Of a DNA stretch of 64,000 nucleotides, positions 8,063 through 20,400 are shown in pieces. The notes under the pieces are model-generated. The model had not been told where the DNA came from. It ran no database searches and saw only the letters and a program-made list of their open reading frames with translations. Position numbers and translations under genes: made by a program. The stretch spans positions 15,166,329 through 15,230,328 of the forward strand of contig OX463836.1 in NCBI GenBank assembly GCA_949825045.1. Reading direction: 5' to 3'. Within the stretch, counting starts at the first letter, position 1; each line of letters begins with the position of its first letter. The DNA is from Argyresthia goedartella (taxonomy: Eukaryota > Arthropoda > Insecta > Lepidoptera > Argyresthiidae).

Positions 8063-10168
8063 CTAATCAATAGGAAGGCGAGAAAGTGTTGCGACCGCTC
8101 TCTTGAGGACCGAGTCCCCCACCTTGACTTCTGCTGATCGAGGCGTGCCATCCCGACCCGTGTACAATTTGACGATCCGTCCTCGTATCCATCTCAATGA
8201 TGGCAGGTTCGCATCCTTAATCAGCACCAAATCACCGACTTGAGGGGGGCTCGTCCGGTCAGTCCACTTAAGGCGCTGCTGCAAGATGTGCAAGTACTCA
8301 AGGGACCACCGTTTCCAAAAATCTTGAGCCATCTGCTGCAACATCTGCCACCTAGTTAACCGACTTAACTTAACATCATCGAATGGGTATTCTGGCAGGG
8401 CGTTAAGGGGCTGACCTATCAGGAAGTGACCCGGCGTCAACGCTTCCAAATCATTTGGATCCGAACTGAGCGGGCACAACGGACGCGAGTTCAGTGTCAT
8501 TTCAATTTTACAGAACAGCGTCGCAAGCTCTTCAAAGCGTAGAGAGGTCTCACCGATGATCCTCGTCAGATGCGACTTAGCCGATTTAACCGCAGCCTCA
8601 AAAATTCCTCCCCAATGAGGACATCCCGGCGGACTGAAAACCCATTCAATCCCTCGTCGGGAGCAAGCCGTACCGATGGCGTCCTGGTTACCGTTCAGGA
8701 ATTGAGTGACCTCCTGCAGATATCGCCTGGCTCCGACAAAATTTGTGCCGTTGTCCGAACGGATTAATGTCGGGAGGCCCCTTCGTGAGACGAACCGATC
8801 TAGACATGCGATAAATGCCTCTGTAGTGAGGTCACTGACCACCTCCAAGTGGACTGCCTTCGTGGCCAAGCACACGAAGACGCACAGGTATGCCTTCACT
8901 AATCTGGCGTTCCGTAGCTGTGAAGACTTGACCATGAATGGTCCCGCGAAATCCGTTTCGACACCCGCAAAGGGCCGGATTTCGTTAACCCTATCCGAGG
9001 GCAAATCGCCCATCTGGGGCTGCATCGTAGCCGCCTTGGCCCGATAACAAGGCAGGCACCGAAATACGACGCTACGCACTAAGCGTCTTCCCGATAGAAT
9101 CCAGAACTCGCGCTGGAGAAACGCCATCAAGGCGTGGCATCCGATATGCCCATTCCGAATGTGTCGATCCTGTATCAACAGTTCGACCAACTTCCCTTCC
9201 AGGTTGGCATTCCGCAGCCGACCTCCTACCCTCAGCAATCCTTGAGGGTCAATAAACGGGTTGAGCCGAGCCACAGCTCCCTTCAGTTGGACGCGTCCGC
9301 GTCTCAGAATGTCCAGTTCGGACTTAAAGTGCACCGTCTGCACGTTCCGTACCAATGCGAACAACGCATGGTTCCGTTCCCGTGGTGTCAGGACCCGTGT
9401 CCGCACCCGTTGCGCCTCAGAACTGCGACAATTCCGCGCAAATCGGAAGATCCAGGCGGTCACATTGACCAGCTTGTCGAGCGAGCTGTACCGTTCCAGC
9501 AGGCTGAACTCGTCTTCCGGCTCTGGCCGCGTCGTACAGACACCAACTGTCAAGGCGCCGTTCGCCGAGGTAACGCGTGGACTCATTGGCCAATCCGATT
9601 CGGCTTGAGTCAACCATTTTGGACCCCACCACAAGGGATGTCCAACCAACTCCGGAGCGTGACACCCACGAGACGCACAGTCTGCTGGGTTCATCTCCCC
9701 TGGAACATGTCTCCAGATTAAGGGAACCTCCGAATTCAAAATCTGCGAAACCCGATTCGCCACAAAAATCTCCAGCTTGTGAACTGAAGCCTTCAGCCAG
9801 CATAACACGATCTGGCTGTCCGTCCAAGCGTAGACCGTATCTTTTAACGCTATTGACCCACGAAGAACCGTCATCGTGTGGTTGAGCAGACGAGTCAGGA
9901 GAGCCGCTCCCGAAAGCTCTAATTTGGGAATGGTCAGGCGAGTGCGCAACGGCGCAACCTTGCTCTTGGCCATGACCAACCGCACATCAACCTCCCGCGA
10001 GGAGTCGACCGTACGCAGATATACCGCAGCTCCGTAGCCCTTCTCCGAGGCATCGCAAAACCCATGCAGGGTGGCGGTGTATCGTTTGGTGGGGACCAAC
10101 CTCCTTGGCAGTGAAATCCGATTGATGCCAGGGATGGTCGAAAAGAACGAGTCCCACTCTGAGCTCAA
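8063..10168 (-). CDS. I pol: RNase H, integrase, DUF5641-like C-terminus
   Basis: Open frame of about 700 codons. RNase H begins at 'LHGFCDASEKGYGAAVYL' and includes 'AWTDSQIVLCWLKA'. The integrase has the zinc-binding 'HIGCHALMAF' and 'FRCLPCYRAK', then catalytic 'GVETDFAGPF', 'IRSDNGTNFVGA' and 'HWGGIFEAAVKSAKS' (D, D, E). The C-terminal domain ends '...VATLSRLPID' just before the LTR. It is joined upstream to the RT frame (9987-11600) by a frameshift near 10,000-10,170. This part could encode intact enzyme domains. Confidence 0.9.
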   Translation of the reverse strand: MSSEWDSFFSTIPGINRISLPRRLVPTKRYTATLHGFCDASEKGYGAAVYLRTVDSSREVDVRLVMAKSKVAPLRTRLTIPKLELSGAALLTRLLNHTMTVLRGSIALKDTVYAWTDSQIVLCWLKASVHKLEIFVANRVSQILNSEVPLIWRHVPGEMNPADCASRGCHAPELVGHPLWWGPKWLTQAESDWPMSPRVTSANGALTVGVCTTRPEPEDEFSLLERYSSLDKLVNVTAWIFRFARNCRSSEAQRVRTRVLTPRERNHALFALVRNVQTVHFKSELDILRRGRVQLKGAVARLNPFIDPQGLLRVGGRLRNANLEGKLVELLIQDRHIRNGHIGCHALMAFLQREFWILSGRRLVRSVVFRCLPCYRAKAATMQPQMGDLPSDRVNEIRPFAGVETDFAGPFMVKSSQLRNARLVKAYLCVFVCLATKAVHLEVVSDLTTEAFIACLDRFVSRRGLPTLIRSDNGTNFVGARRYLQEVTQFLNGNQDAIGTACSRRGIEWVFSPPGCPHWGGIFEAAVKSAKSHLTRIIGETSLRFEELATLFCKIEMTLNSRPLCPLSSDPNDLEALTPGHFLIGQPLNALPEYPFDDVKLSRLTRWQMLQQMAQDFWKRWSLEYLHILQQRLKWTDRTSPPQVGDLVLIKDANLPSLRWIRGRIVKLYTGRDGTPRSAEVKVGDSVLKRAVATLSRLPID

Positions 10169-11600
10169 TGATCGGGTCGTCCCATTTCAGCTCAGCAGAC
10201 CACAATTGCTGCATAAAACACTTGAGCTGAAATGTTACCGGGGTGATCCACCCGTTTGGATCAAATGTCCTAGCCACCGTTGAAAGGACGTTCCGTTTCG
10301 TGCAGACCTTCGGGGAGTCCAACTCGACCGGATACGAAAACATGTCTGACACCGGCTGGTACTGGACGCCTAATACCGACAACATATTTGGATTTTCCAA
10401 ATTTTCAAAAATGTGGGGATCCTGCTGGTAGTCATCCGGAAGACCAGACAGTAACTCTGGAGAGTTCGACATCCATTTCCGGAGCTCGTAACCTCTACCC
10501 CGTAGGAGCTCAACTAGCTCGTCCCGACGAGCGAGCGCCTCCTCTACGGAATCTGCACCGGTACAGATATCGTCCACGTAGAGATCCTGCTCCAGGATTG
10601 CTGCTCCTCTAGGGAAATTTAACCGTTCTCGATCCGCTAACTCCCGCAGAGTGCGAATCGCCAAATAAGGACTAGACCATAGCCCGTACGTGTTGGTGTC
10701 CAGCTCGTACACCCTGATGGGCTGATCTGGGCTCTCTCGCCACAGTATCAGCTGATACCGTCTATCGTCAGGGTGAATGACCGTCTGCCTAAACATCATC
10801 CGGATGTCAGCTACAAACACAACATTGTGTCGACGGAACCGTGTGATAATATCCGCGATGTCATGGTTCAACTTCGGCCCTGAATGCAAACACTGGTTCA
10901 GGTTCATGCCGTTAGATGTTGATGCCGATCCATCGAACACTACCCGTATTTTGCCCTCCGGGGTCCTCAAGACCGCGTGATGAGGCAGGAAGCAGTGGTC
11001 TTCACGCTTCCAGTCGATACCCGAAACCGACATGTGGCCGAGCGACTCGTATTCCCGCATGAAGTCGACGTACTTCTGCCGGAAAATCCCGTCACGCTTC
11101 ATGCGTCGTTCCATCGACAGAAGCCGCGTCTCGGCTGCATGGTGTGAACTGCCCAGCGGTGGGCGATCACTCCGGAATGGAAGACGTGTGAGAAATCGAC
11201 CTGACCGAAGGCAACCAGTATTGTTCCGATAAAACTGTTCAGACTCTTCTTCAACCGGGTCCAACCGGCGGACCGTAGGTGGTTCCTCCACCTCCCAAAA
11301 CTTCTGTATCACCTCCGAGAGTACAGAACCGAATAAGGGACTACGAGTCGCTAGGCGTGGGGCAGCCGGCATGACCGGACCCATTACCGCATGGCCCAGT
11401 CTGGTGTTGATCGAAACCAGACCAGTCGCCTGCAACACGTGGACACCTGGCACTAACAGGTATGCCAAGGCATCGACACCCATTAAAATGTCTACTGGGC
11501 CCGGAATATCGAACTCCGGGTCAGCCAGTGACAACCCAGCGACCAACTGTCGCACCGAGGGCGACAACCGTACGTGAGGGACGAGAGAGTAATCCGACAT
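9987..11600 (-). CDS. I pol: reverse transcriptase
   Basis: Carries the protease-RT linker ('VDILMGVDALAYLL') and the RT core: 'KIRVVFDGSASTSNG', 'VVFVADIRMMFRQTVIHPDD' and 'EQDLYVDDICTGADS' (YVDD). It is followed by 'VARTFDPNGWITPVTFQLK', the BEL/Pao connection. The frame changes at the end into the RNase H/integrase frame, and at the start from the protease frame, so expression as one protein would need frameshifting or repair. Catalytic motifs are intact. Confidence 0.9.
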   Translation of the reverse strand: MSDYSLVPHVRLSPSVRQLVAGLSLADPEFDIPGPVDILMGVDALAYLLVPGVHVLQATGLVSINTRLGHAVMGPVMPAAPRLATRSPLFGSVLSEVIQKFWEVEEPPTVRRLDPVEEESEQFYRNNTGCLRSGRFLTRLPFRSDRPPLGSSHHAAETRLLSMERRMKRDGIFRQKYVDFMREYESLGHMSVSGIDWKREDHCFLPHHAVLRTPEGKIRVVFDGSASTSNGMNLNQCLHSGPKLNHDIADIITRFRRHNVVFVADIRMMFRQTVIHPDDRRYQLILWRESPDQPIRVYELDTNTYGLWSSPYLAIRTLRELADRERLNFPRGAAILEQDLYVDDICTGADSVEEALARRDELVELLRGRGYELRKWMSNSPELLSGLPDDYQQDPHIFENLENPNMLSVLGVQYQPVSDMFSYPVELDSPKVCTKRNVLSTVARTFDPNGWITPVTFQLKCFMQQLWSAELKWDDPIIELRVGLVLFDHPWHQSDFTAKEVGPHQTIHRHPAWVLRCLGEGLRSCGISAYGRLLAGG

Positions 11601-11794
11601 ACTCCCTTAACGGAACTGACTTCCGTGTTCCCAATTCCCCTAATGGAATGTGGATACTCCCTTACCGAAATGCGCAACCATCTTACAAGGTTGCACGAGA
11701 CTAAGCACCCCTGGGCCCCCGAGTCCAATAGTGCTCGTGCCACACATGCTTTGCCGTCCGAACTCCACGCTATCACAGAGGCGGTGGGGAGCAT
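11492..11794 (-). pseudogene. I protease segment
   Basis: 'VARALLDSGAQGCLVS' is a retropepsin-type active site (DSG). It overlaps the RT frame by about 100 bp in a different phase, which indicates a frameshift near 11,550-11,600. Confidence 0.75.
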
Positions 11795-12329
11795 GACCGT
11801 CTGTGGAGTGGCGGCACCCTGTAAGTGGGCGGCGTGTCCCTAGCGGGAACCTCCGCGGGATCCGAACCCGCTCAGACCTCCGTCGGCCTTGGAGTAACTC
11901 GGCTGCTGATATGCAACCGGCATATCAGACCGTATGTGCATCAAGGGGTCCCAACCCGTATAATAGGCCCCTCGCTGTCCCGGTATCCGATCATACCGGA
12001 CGGTGTACGGTGTGCCCGGTGCGCACCGTGGATAAATGGGGGAGAGCGGATCCAAACTGGGGCGCTCTAGGAATGGGGGCGACATCCGACTGTTCGCCTC
12101 CCTGTTCGCCTCCCAGAGCGACGGGCAGGGTGGCGCAGAAGGTGGTGGACTCCCAGCCTTCGCGCTACTCATAGGTGCCATCTGACACCTGCCCGTAACA
12201 CGCAGTGAGCCAGCGGCCCGAAGTCCTCGCTGACCGTGGACAGCGGCGACCGAACCCCTGCTATCCCGCATGTTACCCCCCGCGCTGCCCCCTTCCCCTC
12301 GGGGGGGGTCCCGTCCGCGGGTACCCCAG
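11795..12329 (-). pseudogene. I gag-protease linker (frame-disrupted)
   Basis: Low-complexity Pro/Ser/Gly-rich sequence, open on the minus strand at 12271-11840 in the protease frame. No domain is recognised. The gag frame ends at 12330, so a stop or shift separates gag and pol here. Confidence 0.5.
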
Positions 12330-13300
12330 TCACCCCGTTGGTGACTCCCGTTGCCCGGAGGGGGACTGGGTCCGGCCCTGGTTGGGCCCTGTGGCCGACC
12401 AACCTGAGTCTCGGCCCTGGTGACCGTCCGAAGGGTCTGACCGATTCAGGCACAACACGATGTGGTGCTTGCCACCACAGCACTCACAGGTGAACGCGCG
12501 CGAGCACTCGCTCAGCGTGTGCGGCCCCAAACAACCGAAACACAATCGGTGGCGGAAGACTATCTTCCTGCGGGCAGCTACCCCGAGCGCCTTAAAGTTG
12601 GCGCAACTGGTCACTTCATGACCGGCACTGTCGCAGTGCACACAGCCGTCACCCGACGGCGCGGCATTCAAAACGCCAAATTGTTTCGACCGCCCACCCC
12701 CCCGTGGGGGCGGGGGGCGCGGCCCCTCCCGCATCCGCGCGGGTTGGCGCTGCACACTGGCCACCATGTCCAGTGTGTCACATCGCCTGCATTCACCCTC
12801 CAAAAAATCCGTCAATTGGACGAGCGTGGGCAGTTCCGTGCTACTGCCCCCATGCCGCTGTTCAAACCGACTTTGAACAGCTGCAGGCAACCGTGACAAA
12901 ACCATATACAAAACAATGTATGACCATTGGTCTACCGGAAGACCAAGGTTCTGAAGGGCCTTTGTGGCCACCAGCACAGGGTTGAGCACCTGTACTCGGA
13001 TGTCAACATCCCGGGTTACTTTTGGGATGCTAAACAGCTTCCCCAGCTGCGCATCAACCAACCGCCGTTTGTGTTGGTAGTGGTCAAACAATATGGACCT
13101 GGCAATCTCATAATTGCCCGCCGTGACCGTTAGGTGACCGACCAACTCCTTCGGTTCACCCCGCAGAGCCATCAATAGTTGGGCCAACTTGTAGGCGTTG
13201 TCCAGGTCGTCCCGACCGTGGACCAAACTATCAAATAAATTAATGAAGGCCGGCCACTCATCAATTGCCCCACTGAAGGCCGGAATATACCGAACTAAGT
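12330..13300 (-). CDS. I gag (DUF1759-like) with zinc knuckles
   Basis: Open from about 13,300 with 'AFSGAIDEWPAFINLFDSLV', the BEL/Pao gag (DUF1759) signature, then 'AQLLMALRGEPKELVGHLTV' and 'LVDAQLGKLFSIPKV'. Zinc knuckles follow: 'GCVHCDSAGHEVTSCANF' and 'RLCFGCLGPHTLSECS'. It ends at 12330. The N-terminal start is not clear; the frame remains open upstream of the first Met-like codon. It would form the element's nucleocapsid. Confidence 0.8.
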
Positions 13301-13966
13301 ATAGCCAGAGACCAGCACTTGCCCGTCAGCGCTGGGCACAGAAATTAAAACTAAGTTGTCAAAACTAAGGCAACCACTAAAAACAATTAAATCCTAAAAA
13401 ATATTTAATATGGTCGCCCTGTGGACATACACCTTATAACTATACACTCTAAATCAATTAGAGAATGCCACCTTAAGGCACAATAAAAAATAACACACAA
13501 AAATTTATTATAAGAAAAAAGGCTATTTTAATATAATGAAGGTAGCTGTGAACCTTCTAGAAGTGGCCCCTCCGATATGACCCACACTTCCACTGAGGTC
13601 AGCAAAATCAGCTTAATACCCCTTAAATAGCCTGACCCTGCTCTGTAATCCGAAATAACACTGCAATGCTATGGAACCCGACTGCAATACTATAGTCCGA
13701 CCGAATGACTGTTTCTTATGCACACCGAGTAGTTTCCGATTACAACTTTATAATAATTGTTAACTAAATCGTCAATTATACGTTCACTAACCGAAAATGA
13801 ACTTTAATTGTGGTATACCGACCACAAGACTCACTCACAAACTGGTTGCCGACCAATCTGAGATACCCTTTTCTCCCAACTACAATGTGGCAAAAAAACA
13901 ACCCTACAACCGTCCGTGAATCGATTTCCCACTAGGAAACCGCGCCTGCTACCAAAATTATAAATT
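13301..13966. other. I 5' leader (no gene seen)
   Basis: AT-rich untranslated leader between the 5' LTR and gag. On the minus strand, TGGTAGCAGGCGCGG (13940-13954), about 12 nt inside the LTR end, is a possible tRNA primer-binding site. No ORF is supported; the first part of gag may have been lost here. Confidence 0.45.
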
Positions 13967-14503
13967 CCACGCCTCAACCGAACGGGCGTGGAATCTTGGT
14001 AGGGTTGGTTTTCATCAGGAGTATCACAAGTGGTACTGACCTTTGACGCCGTGGACCGGAATTCGAAAGCTCAATTCGAGGCAGGAATACGGGATAAGGA
14101 GCACAAGGGGTGGGGGGAGAGGAGTCGAATCTTACTCTCGTCGTAGCCCGATGCTGTCGCCGTCGCTGCCGAACGCGACGAATTGGGGACTGAACCACTT
14201 CAAGCTTCACAACACGAAGCACTCACTCCGCTGACGTGAATCTACTTATTTCCCGACGATTGTTCCGTGCTTATTATAATTAACATTCCGACCAGGCCCG
14301 ACACCTGTGTTAGACAATTATTACTACTAAAATACAGCCAAGGCCCGAACGGCATGTGCCGACATTTTCTCCAAGTCAAAAAGTAACCTCTAACTCGTCA
14401 TCTCGTTTTTATACAAGTGACAGCTGCTAGTTCCGTTTCCGATCACTCGCGGTCCGAGTCGCACAACAAAAAGAGGTGCGTTCCGAAGCATAAATATTAA
14501 ACA
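13967..14503 (-). repeat. 5' LTR of element I
   Basis: 537 bp, same as 7495-8031. The outer end 'aatattaaaca' is followed directly by RT sequence of G ('ctttagtattgcc'). Confidence 0.88.
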
Positions 14504-15690
14504 CTTTAGTATTGCCATTGAAAACAATTCTAACTTTATTTGTTTTTCTATCATTTTTTATGACCGGTAAATGCTGCATGAAATACATATTTTCAGTATT
14601 GGCATCCTGTAAGAGTATGACCTTTGCATGACCTAGCTCAATATATTGATCTAAGAAGTCATTATATTGTTTATTTAGTTGCTCATCCTTAGTTAATCTT
14701 TTCATATAGAGCATAATTCTTTTGATGCAATGGGGAATGTGTTGCCTAAGTTAAGCTGATCTATTGGTAATTGAAGCGGAAGGGACACCTGAAACTCGCT
14801 GCTGAGCTGTACCGATTTTTTAAATTCGGCTTCACAGGTGGCCTGCTTTACTGTAACCTCCGCTTTCGTTTCAGGGACTAATTCAGTTTCCCAAAATTTT
14901 TGTAGGAGGCGATCAACATAATCCTCAGCGCTACTTGGAACAGCATGCATTGCTACAAGATTGCTTTTAAAAGATGAGCTTTTTGTTTTTATTTCACCTG
15001 ACAATATTGAGCCAAACTCTTTGTCCATTAAATAGAGATCACTATTTTGGAGTTTGACTTTGTTAGGTAACAGTATTTTAAAAAAACACATCAGCATATA
15101 GCAAAAAGGAGATGTCACCCGGAGTATAAAATTCATAGTCTGCGAGTACCACAGAGTCCGGAATGATCACATTCTGCAAATTAATTGTCTGCTGAGGCAA
15201 CTGTGTTGTGATTTGGTTCACAATGGAACATGTCACTTGACACTCATAGTCATTGTTGAGTGACATAAAATTGACAACAGCTGATTTTGAAGTTGTGTTT
15301 GTTTGATTACCTAAAACAGTTATGTTTAGATCATTATTGAAAAGCTTCAACTGTAATGAATTGGCCAGATCGGATGTTAAAAAGTTTACTTGACTACCAG
15401 AGTCGACCAGCCCTCGAGCAATTATGTGTGACTTTACGTCTTGGCTGAGGATCTTTACCTTTATTGTTGGCAGTAAAACTGTATTATTAACACCACTGTG
15501 CAATGAAGCTTTTGTTTTGTTTTGTTCACAGTGCAATAAGGTATTGTGTTCCTTGCTATTGCACTGAGAACACTTGAAGTGAAAGTGACACTTGTTACTG
15601 TGCATTCCTAAGCATATCTTGCATAAATTATTAGTGGTTGCAAATTCAACCCTTTCCTGAGGGGACAAGGCTTCAAATTTTGTGCATTTG
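14504..15690 (-). pseudogene. G zinc knuckle, protease and RT N-terminus
   Basis: 15690-15078: Cys/His knuckles ('NLCKICLGMHSNKCHFHFKC'), then the protease active site 'RGLVDSGSQVNFLTSDLA'. The frame shifts near 15083; 15080-14702 continues 'KEFGSILSGEI' and 'RLLQKFWETELVPE'. It shifts again near 14710 into RT N-terminus 'GHAKVILLQDANTENMYFMQ' and 'KVRIVFNGNTK', cut by element I. At least two frameshifts. Confidence 0.85.
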
Positions 15691-16382
15691 AATAATTTAT
15701 GCGCAGGGTGGTCTGAGCGACTGTGGGGGAGCTGAAGTGATGCAGTAGGATACGTCCGACTGTATAACTTCTGCTTCCTCCTGGTGCACCCTGGTAACAG
15801 CGGCTAGTGACTGGTCCCCGGACCTCTTACTAGCTGATGGCTAAAAGTCCCTCCGGTTCTGTCGGTTAAGGTAGGTGTACCCGGCAGACTATCTACACTC
15901 ACCTGCGTCTTGTGGTCTGCGCAGTTGATCACCGTAGGCCAGGATGAAGGGGTCCTGGGGGGTTGAGCCGAGCGTTGCTGTGGGTTTAGCTTCGTAAGGC
16001 AACACGCCCTCTTTGGCCTGAATTTCAGGGAAAACGGTAGCCTCGCCCGTAGCCGCGGGTTGGGGTAACGGCCAAGTGTCCCATCAAAGGGCCACGGCTA
16101 GGGGTGTAGGGTCCGCTAAGGCGTCAGCCAAAGCGGTGGGATGGGCCATGCTGACGGGGTAAGCTTCGGTGACTACGGCGGTGGGACCATGTCGCTGACA
16201 CCTTGGTTCCCATCGTCCACAGAAGCGAGCTCCCGATGTCGTCCCAAGTACCAGCCCTATGCTCCTATATATACTCGGTACTCTTAGCGACTGAAAGCTG
16301 TTCCAAGCGAGTAGGCGCTCCCAAATGTGCGGGCTCCGTGGAGGGTGGGAAACCGAGTAGACGAATCTTTATACATTTGACC

Positions 16383-17354
16383 ATGGATCATGTCAGGTCG
16401 AAAAACCCCTCTGGAACGCTTCCAGCGGTGAAAACCGCAAGCGTCTCCAAACAGGTGCGAGAATCTGCCTCGGCAGATCCTCAAGCCTTAACTGGGCGCA
16501 CTGCCACCATCAATGACCTACCGGTGCAAACCGGTAGTGCTTCCACTGTGGAGGTTAGCTGCACAAAGCCCGAAAGCGAGTTGAGAGGCAGGGCCACGGG
16601 GCAACCCGTTGCGCGGAGCCTTTCGACTAACATCGCCGAGCATTTTTCCAGCGCCTGGACGACGGTTGGTCGAAAAGGTAAACCACCTAAGCAATCCTTG
16701 CAAGAGAAGGGCCCATCGACTAAACGTCCCGATACGGTGCAAACCGGACCAGGGCGTAAGGCGAATCGCCGGTGGAAGAAGAAACAGCGTTTGGCTGCCG
16801 CATCGGCCGCTGCCGGCGCAGACGGGCTTCCATCTGCCACGGTGGCGACCGTTAGCGGTCCCGCTGTTAATACAGCCGGAGCTGCAGGTAAGGTGACCGG
16901 CTCCCGTGGTGTCAAAGGGGCAACCCTAGACTCAAACGGGGCTTAACCTACCGTAGCGTTCTCTGGTGGTCCGACTTCTAACAAGAAGTTGAAATCTGCC
17001 AAGAGACCCGGCAAAAACGAGCGCGCGGCTGCTAAGAGGGCTCGACTCGAGGAAAGTAATTCTCCTCGAGTGGAACCTAAAAAGCAGTGCACGGAAGCGC
17101 GCAGAGCTGGGGTCACCTATGCTCAGAAGATGAAGTCTGACCAGTACATCGCCGTTACTGACGTGGCTACTGGTCATATTTCACAGGATCTGTCAACGCT
17201 CATCCTTAACGAGATTGATGACAAAATCTTGAGGGAAGCGTTGGCGGATCCGAGCAACGAGAACCCCAAATTCGGTGGCAAGCCTCGTTACGAGGACGGC
17301 CACGGCCAACTGTTCGTGGAGGACGAGTACTCCCTGAACTGGCTGCGGGAGTGA
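16383..17354 (+). pseudogene. J ORF1
   Basis: The frame is open from 16203; ATG 16383 ('MDHVRSKNPSG') is a reasonable start. A TAA at 16944-16946 interrupts it, and the same frame continues to 17354 ('KSAKRPGKNERAAAKRARLE', ending 'LNWLRE'). Lys/Arg-rich, as in nucleic-acid-binding ORF1 proteins. I do not recognise a zinc knuckle. The stop 85 bp before ORF2 fits a bicistronic element. Confidence 0.65.
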
Positions 17355-17438
17355 AACGGTGGTGAAACGCCAATCGGAGATGGTCCGCAGGGTTCGATGT
17401 GGGGTGCTCATACCCAACGGAGGAGGGGTTGACCAAAA

Positions 17439-20400
17439 ATGGCGTCCCTCTCCCGCGGTTGTAAAGTCCTCCAAGCCAACCTCCAACACAGCCAAAATGC
17501 AACGGCCCAGTTAAGACGCTGGTTGGGGGCAAACAGCACTGCCGTGACTCTGATCCAGGAGCCGTGGATCAACCGCGGTAGCATTCGAGGGCTCGCCAAT
17601 TTGAGAGGTAAGCTTTTCGTTACAACTGATCACGATAACCCAAGAACGTGCATCATAACTACTAACAACATCCCAGCACAGCCATTAACAGAGTTCTGTT
17701 CCAGGGACCTGTGTGCCATAAGGCTGCAACTGCCCGACACAGCTAGGTGCCGCGAACTCGTGGTGGCCTCCGCCTACATGCCTGCGGAGGACAACCCGCC
17801 TCCACACGACCTGTGCCGGCTGGTGGACCACTGCGAGAAGTCGGGCCTCCAGCTCATCGTTGGGGCCGACTCGAACGCGCATCATCCACTGTAGGGCATG
17901 CCGGATATGAACAGCAGAGGTAAGACACTTGTTGAATACCTATTTACTACAAACCTTAATGTGCTTAACATAGGTTCTGAATTAACTTTTGTTACCAAGC
18001 TGCGTAGAACCATCGTGGCACCCTGGCAACGGCGGACATATCCGACGACGTTGGGGGCTGGCACGTGTCCAACGAGGCGTCATGCTCTGATCATCGATGG
18101 ATACGCTCGAGATCAACGCAGCGTTCTCCCCAACTGTCCCTAAGAGAAACCCACGCAAGATTGACAGAACCAGGTACAGAGCTATCCTAGGTGAAAAACT
18201 TGCTTGGGCTGAGACTCTACCAGATCCGGAGGGACCCGAACAAATCGAACAACAGGTAACAGATTTTACTAATACATCAATAGACTGCTACCATTCAACT
18301 TGCCCGCTTAGCACGCCAGCGCCTATCAACATCAAGGGGCAGTCTTGGTGGGGTCCTGATCTAGATAGGATGCGTGCTAAGATCAGAAGACTGCTAAACA
18401 GGGCGATGAATACCAGTGCTGATGAGGATTGGGACAACTACAAAGATGCCAAATCCAAGTACAAGAAACGACTACGGTTCAAAAGCAGCAACTCATGGAG
18501 GAAATTCTGCAGCGACATTGAAACCGTTGATCAAGCAAATCGGGTAAGGCAGGTACTAGCTCAACAAGGAACCTCCAGGCTAGGGTCGCTTAAAAACCCG
18601 ATGGAACATATACCTCTTCCACCACAGAAACACACAGTCTCTTGTTAGAAACTCACTTCCCCGGAAGTAGAATTATTCAAGAGATTGTGTGGCCGGAAGA
18701 GGTTCACCATGAAGCTGTTGACCACTTAGACATAACTAATAATATTATCACTGCTGACAAGGTAAGATAGGCCATTAATAGCTTTAAACCTTTTAAATCA
18801 GCAGGACCAGATGGAATCTTCCCAGCACTTCTACAGTGGGGTGGGGAACCCGTCATCAATATAATGGTCCGAATCATGAAAGCATGTCTTAGATTCGTAT
18901 ACGTTCCCAAAAGGTGGAGAGAAGTAAACGTAGTTTTCATACCGAAGCCAGGAAGGAGCGACTACACTAACGCTAAATCTTTCAGGCCGATTAGCCTCAC
19001 CTCGTTCTTGCTTAAGACTCTCGAACGATTGTGCGAGAGGCACCTGAGAGATTGAGCGTTAAAACATATACCCTTACACAAGAATCAGCATGCATATAGT
19101 TTGGGTAAGTCTACTGAATCGGCTCTCCATGCAGTTGTATTCACAATTGAAGAGGCGATTCAAAACAAATGCATCTGTCTTGGAACTTTTATTGATATAG
19201 AAGGTGCCTTTGACAAGACGCAGCATAGCAGTATAAGTGCATCTCTAACAAGGCATGGAGTGTCAACAGCTGTAAACAACTGGGTCACAAACATGCTTAA
19301 TAAACGTATCGTGCGTCTAGCTGGTGAGTCCCTGTCGGCGGAGGTAGTGCGGGGATGCCCGCAGGGAGGAGTGCTCTCCCCGCTGCTGTGGAATTTGGTC
19401 ATTAACGACCTGATTACCAAGCTTAACGCTAATGGATACTACACCGTAGGATACGCCGACGATTTGGTAATCCTCATCACAGGTAAATTTGCGAGCACAG
19501 TATGCAACCTTAAACAAACAGCTCTTCGCATCGTGGAGCGCTGGTGTTTAGAATATGACCTGGCGGTTAACCCAACAAAAACGGAAATGGTCATGTTCAC
19601 TAACAATAGGGCTCTTGGTATGTATACCCTACGGTAGGGTATACATACCAAGAGCCCTATTTATTTCCTAATAGCTTAGGTAGGGTCCCTACCTAAGCTC
19701 TTTGGAACGGAACTCCAGCTAGCAACTGAGGTGAAGTACCTGGGCATAACCTTGGACAGCAAGCTCAACTGGAGTAGCCACATTGACAACAAACTAAAGA
19801 AGGCGAGTATTGCTTTCTGGCAGTGTCGGAGAATGGTGGGCAAAAAGTGGGGACTTTCTCCCAACATCATTCTTTGGCTGTACGTGACGGTGATCCGTCC
19901 TCTTGTCTGCTACGGAGCTGTGGTGTGGTGGACCAGGACCAAACTAACCACAATGGTAAGCAAACTCCAAAGCTTCCAAAGGCTGGCCTGCATGGCTATC
20001 ACAGGTAGTATGAGAACTACTCCAACTGCAGCAACGGAGGCCATGTTGTGTCTTCCGCCACTCCAGCTGTACATTAAGCAGGAGGCCGCGTCATCTGCGG
20101 TGAGACTCAACACCTTAGGACTTTGGAGGAAAAACAGGACCTCACACACCGCCATCCTAGGGGAAGTTTACAAAAAAAATCCCATCTCTATGGCTTGCAG
20201 TGACAGAATCTTTATATTATATATATAGAATATACAGTTACATGAAGACCATCGGGTTGAGGGGCTCGACGTTAAAGAGCTCAGAATTTTCACCGATGGT
20301 TCAAAAACTGAAGAAGGCACTGGTTCAGGCACCTTCTCGGAGGATCTAAACATCAAGATAGCCATTCCACTGGGTGCCCATAATACTGTCTTTCAAGCTG

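Larger units (their letters stand above)
7495..14503 (-). mobile_element. BEL/Pao LTR retrotransposon I
   Basis: Two 537-bp LTRs (7495-8031 and 13967-14503) without length differences and with about 7-8 substitutions. They enclose gag, protease, RT, RNase H and integrase on the minus strand. Inserted in the RT region of G: bases on both sides (up to 7494 and from 14504) rejoin RT sequence. A clear TSD is not found. The pol ORFs are long but shifted relative to one another. Confidence 0.88.

Noticed and set aside
7495..14503. 5-bp TSD for BEL I
   Set aside because: Bases flanking the LTRs ('...ttgata' and 'ctttag...') do not repeat; the LTR end may be mis-set by a few bases, so no TSD is claimed.
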